64,000 bases of DNA from Patiria pectinifera (taxonomy: Eukaryota; Echinodermata; Asteroidea; Valvatida; Asterinidae): contig CM057136.1 of assembly GCA_029964075.1 (NCBI GenBank), positions 2,852,001 through 2,916,000 on the forward strand, read 5' to 3'. The position numbers were made by a program, and so were the translations under genes. Shown one piece after another: positions 63,525 to 64,000 of the stretch. Under the pieces are notes generated by a model that made no database searches, had not been told where the DNA came from, and saw nothing but the letters and a program-made list of their open reading frames with translations. Within the stretch, counting starts at the first letter, position 1. Each line of letters starts with the position of its first letter.

Positions 63525-64000
63525 GTATGTATGGAGGCGGATCAAGGGAAGGTACACGGTACGACCAATTTCACGGATTTCAAATGTTCAAAAGTGAACA
63601 GAACTTGTGTTGCATAGCTCACATTCAGAGTATTTCAAGTCCATTTGATATTTTCTATATTTAACTGAATTTGTTTGATGTATTGGGAAATGTATGATGG
63701 GCTGACAAATATACCCAATTGGCCTAAGTTCTCACTTAGTTCTCTTTGCTCCTGGAGTACTTCAGTCCGGATTATTTTTTAAATTTTGCTGAAGGCTAAA
63801 AATAATTTTCTTGCAGTTAAATTTCAAAAAGGCTGTGAGGTGGTTGGGTTGGCACTTATAGATGCAAATGCCTATAGCCACTTTGGGTCTGATTTCTGAA
63901 CTGGAGTTTAGTCTGCGGTGGGTTTTATTGTGGGTAGGTAGACACACAACTTTGGGTTGTGAGTGAACTCGAAAAGAATGAACACGTAGAGCATCTCATT

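Larger units (their letters stand above)
60749..63446. other. Intron 38 (2.7 kb)
   Basis: Contains the minisatellite-bearing element at 61608-61970 with a MITE inside, and the weak terminal-exon candidate at 63236. Otherwise AT-rich without recognised content. Confidence 0.75.

Overview
The window is a slice from the middle of one large, intron-rich animal gene on the + strand: an ankyrin, the spectrin-binding membrane adaptor family of vertebrate ANK1/2/3. I could assemble 39 exons (about 4.9 kb of coding sequence, 1,632 codons) between 709 and 63524. Each exon has splice-site dinucleotides, and the reading phase carries through every junction. The 5' end of the gene (promoter, start codon, most ankyrin repeats) lies left of the window. 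The normal stop codon appears to lie to the right, because the last exon found is still open.

Order of coding modules: the last ankyrin repeats (exons 1-4, 709-5008); the acidic and serine-rich linker (exons 5-7, 6090-13968); the first ZU5 (spectrin-binding) domain (exons 8-11, from 15667), including two homologous in-phase cassette exons; the second ZU5 domain (exons 12-13); the UPA domain (exons 14-16, to 27756); a chain of microexons of 18-48 bp (29372-39444); a conserved basic/aromatic exon (41149); the death domain (42829-43789); and a long C-terminal regulatory tail. The tail is made almost entirely of small phase-0 exons around one 849-bp exon that holds a three-fold GINPxx peptide repeat.

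Organism: an animal nuclear genome. The protein is very close to vertebrate ankyrins in ZU5/UPA. The introns are long, AT-rich and full of tRNA-derived SINEs, fold-back/MITE elements and acatgtac motifs. This fits a marine invertebrate deuterostome (echinoderm or amphioxus type), but that is inference, not proof.

The rest (over 90 percent) is intron, and much of it is mobile DNA. I see three hAT-like elements with 8-bp target duplications, three Harbinger-like elements with TTA duplications, two mariner-like elements abutting on one shared TA, several fold-back elements, at least four tRNA-derived SINE types, two element families that carry an expandable minisatellite inside, and a tandem array that duplicated part of an ankyrin-repeat exon with its splice donor. 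No independent second protein gene, rRNA gene, functional tRNA gene or CRISPR array is supported.
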